DNA from: a virus
IMG/VR virus record: IMGVR_UViG_3300021600_000014
Span: 1-35,514 of that record
Strand: one strand, 5' to 3'
DNA: 35,514 bases
In this document: piece by piece, positions 35,458-35,514 of the stretch
How the letters are laid out: every line of letters begins with the position of its first letter
Position numbering within the stretch: position 1 is the first letter of the stretch
Position numbers and translations under genes: made by a program
The notes under the pieces: generated by a model
What the model saw: only the letters and a program-made list of their open reading frames with translations
Database searches by the model: none
Told to the model about the DNA's origin: nothing

Positions 35458-35514
35458 AATTTTTTGTAATTTTAAATTTTTTAATTATTCTTTTTTACCC
35501 CAACCTCTTAAAGT
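35308..35514. repeat. Right copy of 207-bp terminal direct repeat
   Basis: Identical to bases 1-207 except C at 35434 (T at 127). Joining the ends gives a circular map of 35,307 bp. The mismatch argues against a purely computational k-mer overlap and suggests true within-population variation or a base-call error. Confidence 0.95.

Noticed and set aside
1-35514. Prophage integration module (integrase, attachment site)
   Set aside because: I found no recombinase or repressor pair; only one small HTH gene is present, so temperate lifestyle is not supported.

Overview
The window is an essentially complete genome of a tailed double-stranded DNA phage with siphovirus morphology and an HK97-type head. 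The first 207 bases recur at the right end (1-207 and 35308-35514) with a single mismatch, so the sequence closes into a circle of about 35.3 kb, cut inside the gene for a putative ssDNA-binding protein. Every convincing gene lies on the minus strand, so transcription reads from high to low coordinates. I see no integrase, tRNA, rRNA, CRISPR array or insertion sequence. The host cannot be named. The promoters are classical sigma-70 (TTGACA, 17 bp, TATAAT), which argues against Bacteroidetes. Nearly all start codons follow an A/T-rich leader without a Shine-Dalgarno motif. This combination would fit a lineage with reduced SD use, such as some Patescibacteria, but that is only a guess.

Layout in the direction of transcription. 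(1) Early operon: promoter at 4287-4315, then small genes, a membrane-anchored SLT-like lysozyme-fold protein, further small proteins, a second matching promoter at 2196-2224, an HTH protein, a Sak4/RecA-like ATPase and, across the circle junction, the SSB-like protein (34738-35457). (2) Replication block: a 248-bp non-coding stretch with DnaA-box-like sites and an elaborate stem-loop element, the VirE/D5-like helicase, about 200 bp of nine 9-bp iterons (likely replication origin), an orphan CHC2 zinc-finger protein, a C5-cytosine methyltransferase, a VRR-NUC nuclease and small genes. (3) Late region: a consensus promoter at 30236-30264, small membrane and zinc-binding proteins, a ParB-methyltransferase fusion, TerS and TerL (overlapping by 299 nt), zinc-ribbon proteins, and a second consensus promoter (24919-24947) with a long structured leader. 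Then come portal fused to a MuF-type domain, prohead protease, major capsid protein, connectors, tail terminator, tail tube, tail-assembly chaperones with a -1 frameshift, tape measure, Dit, a hub protein with an inserted F5/8 type C domain, two collar-domain fibres, accessory membrane proteins, a Cys-rich two-gene cassette, fibre and baseplate proteins, and lysis genes (small bitopic protein, amidase, holin) ending at an intrinsic terminator at 4594-4616.

The least ordinary parts are the iteron cluster, the branched stem-loop element before the helicase, the two operator-bearing early promoters, the portal leader RNA with mutually exclusive helices, and the Cys-rich cassette that alone uses strong Shine-Dalgarno sites. 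All functions are inferred from sequence motifs and gene order; no database search was possible.
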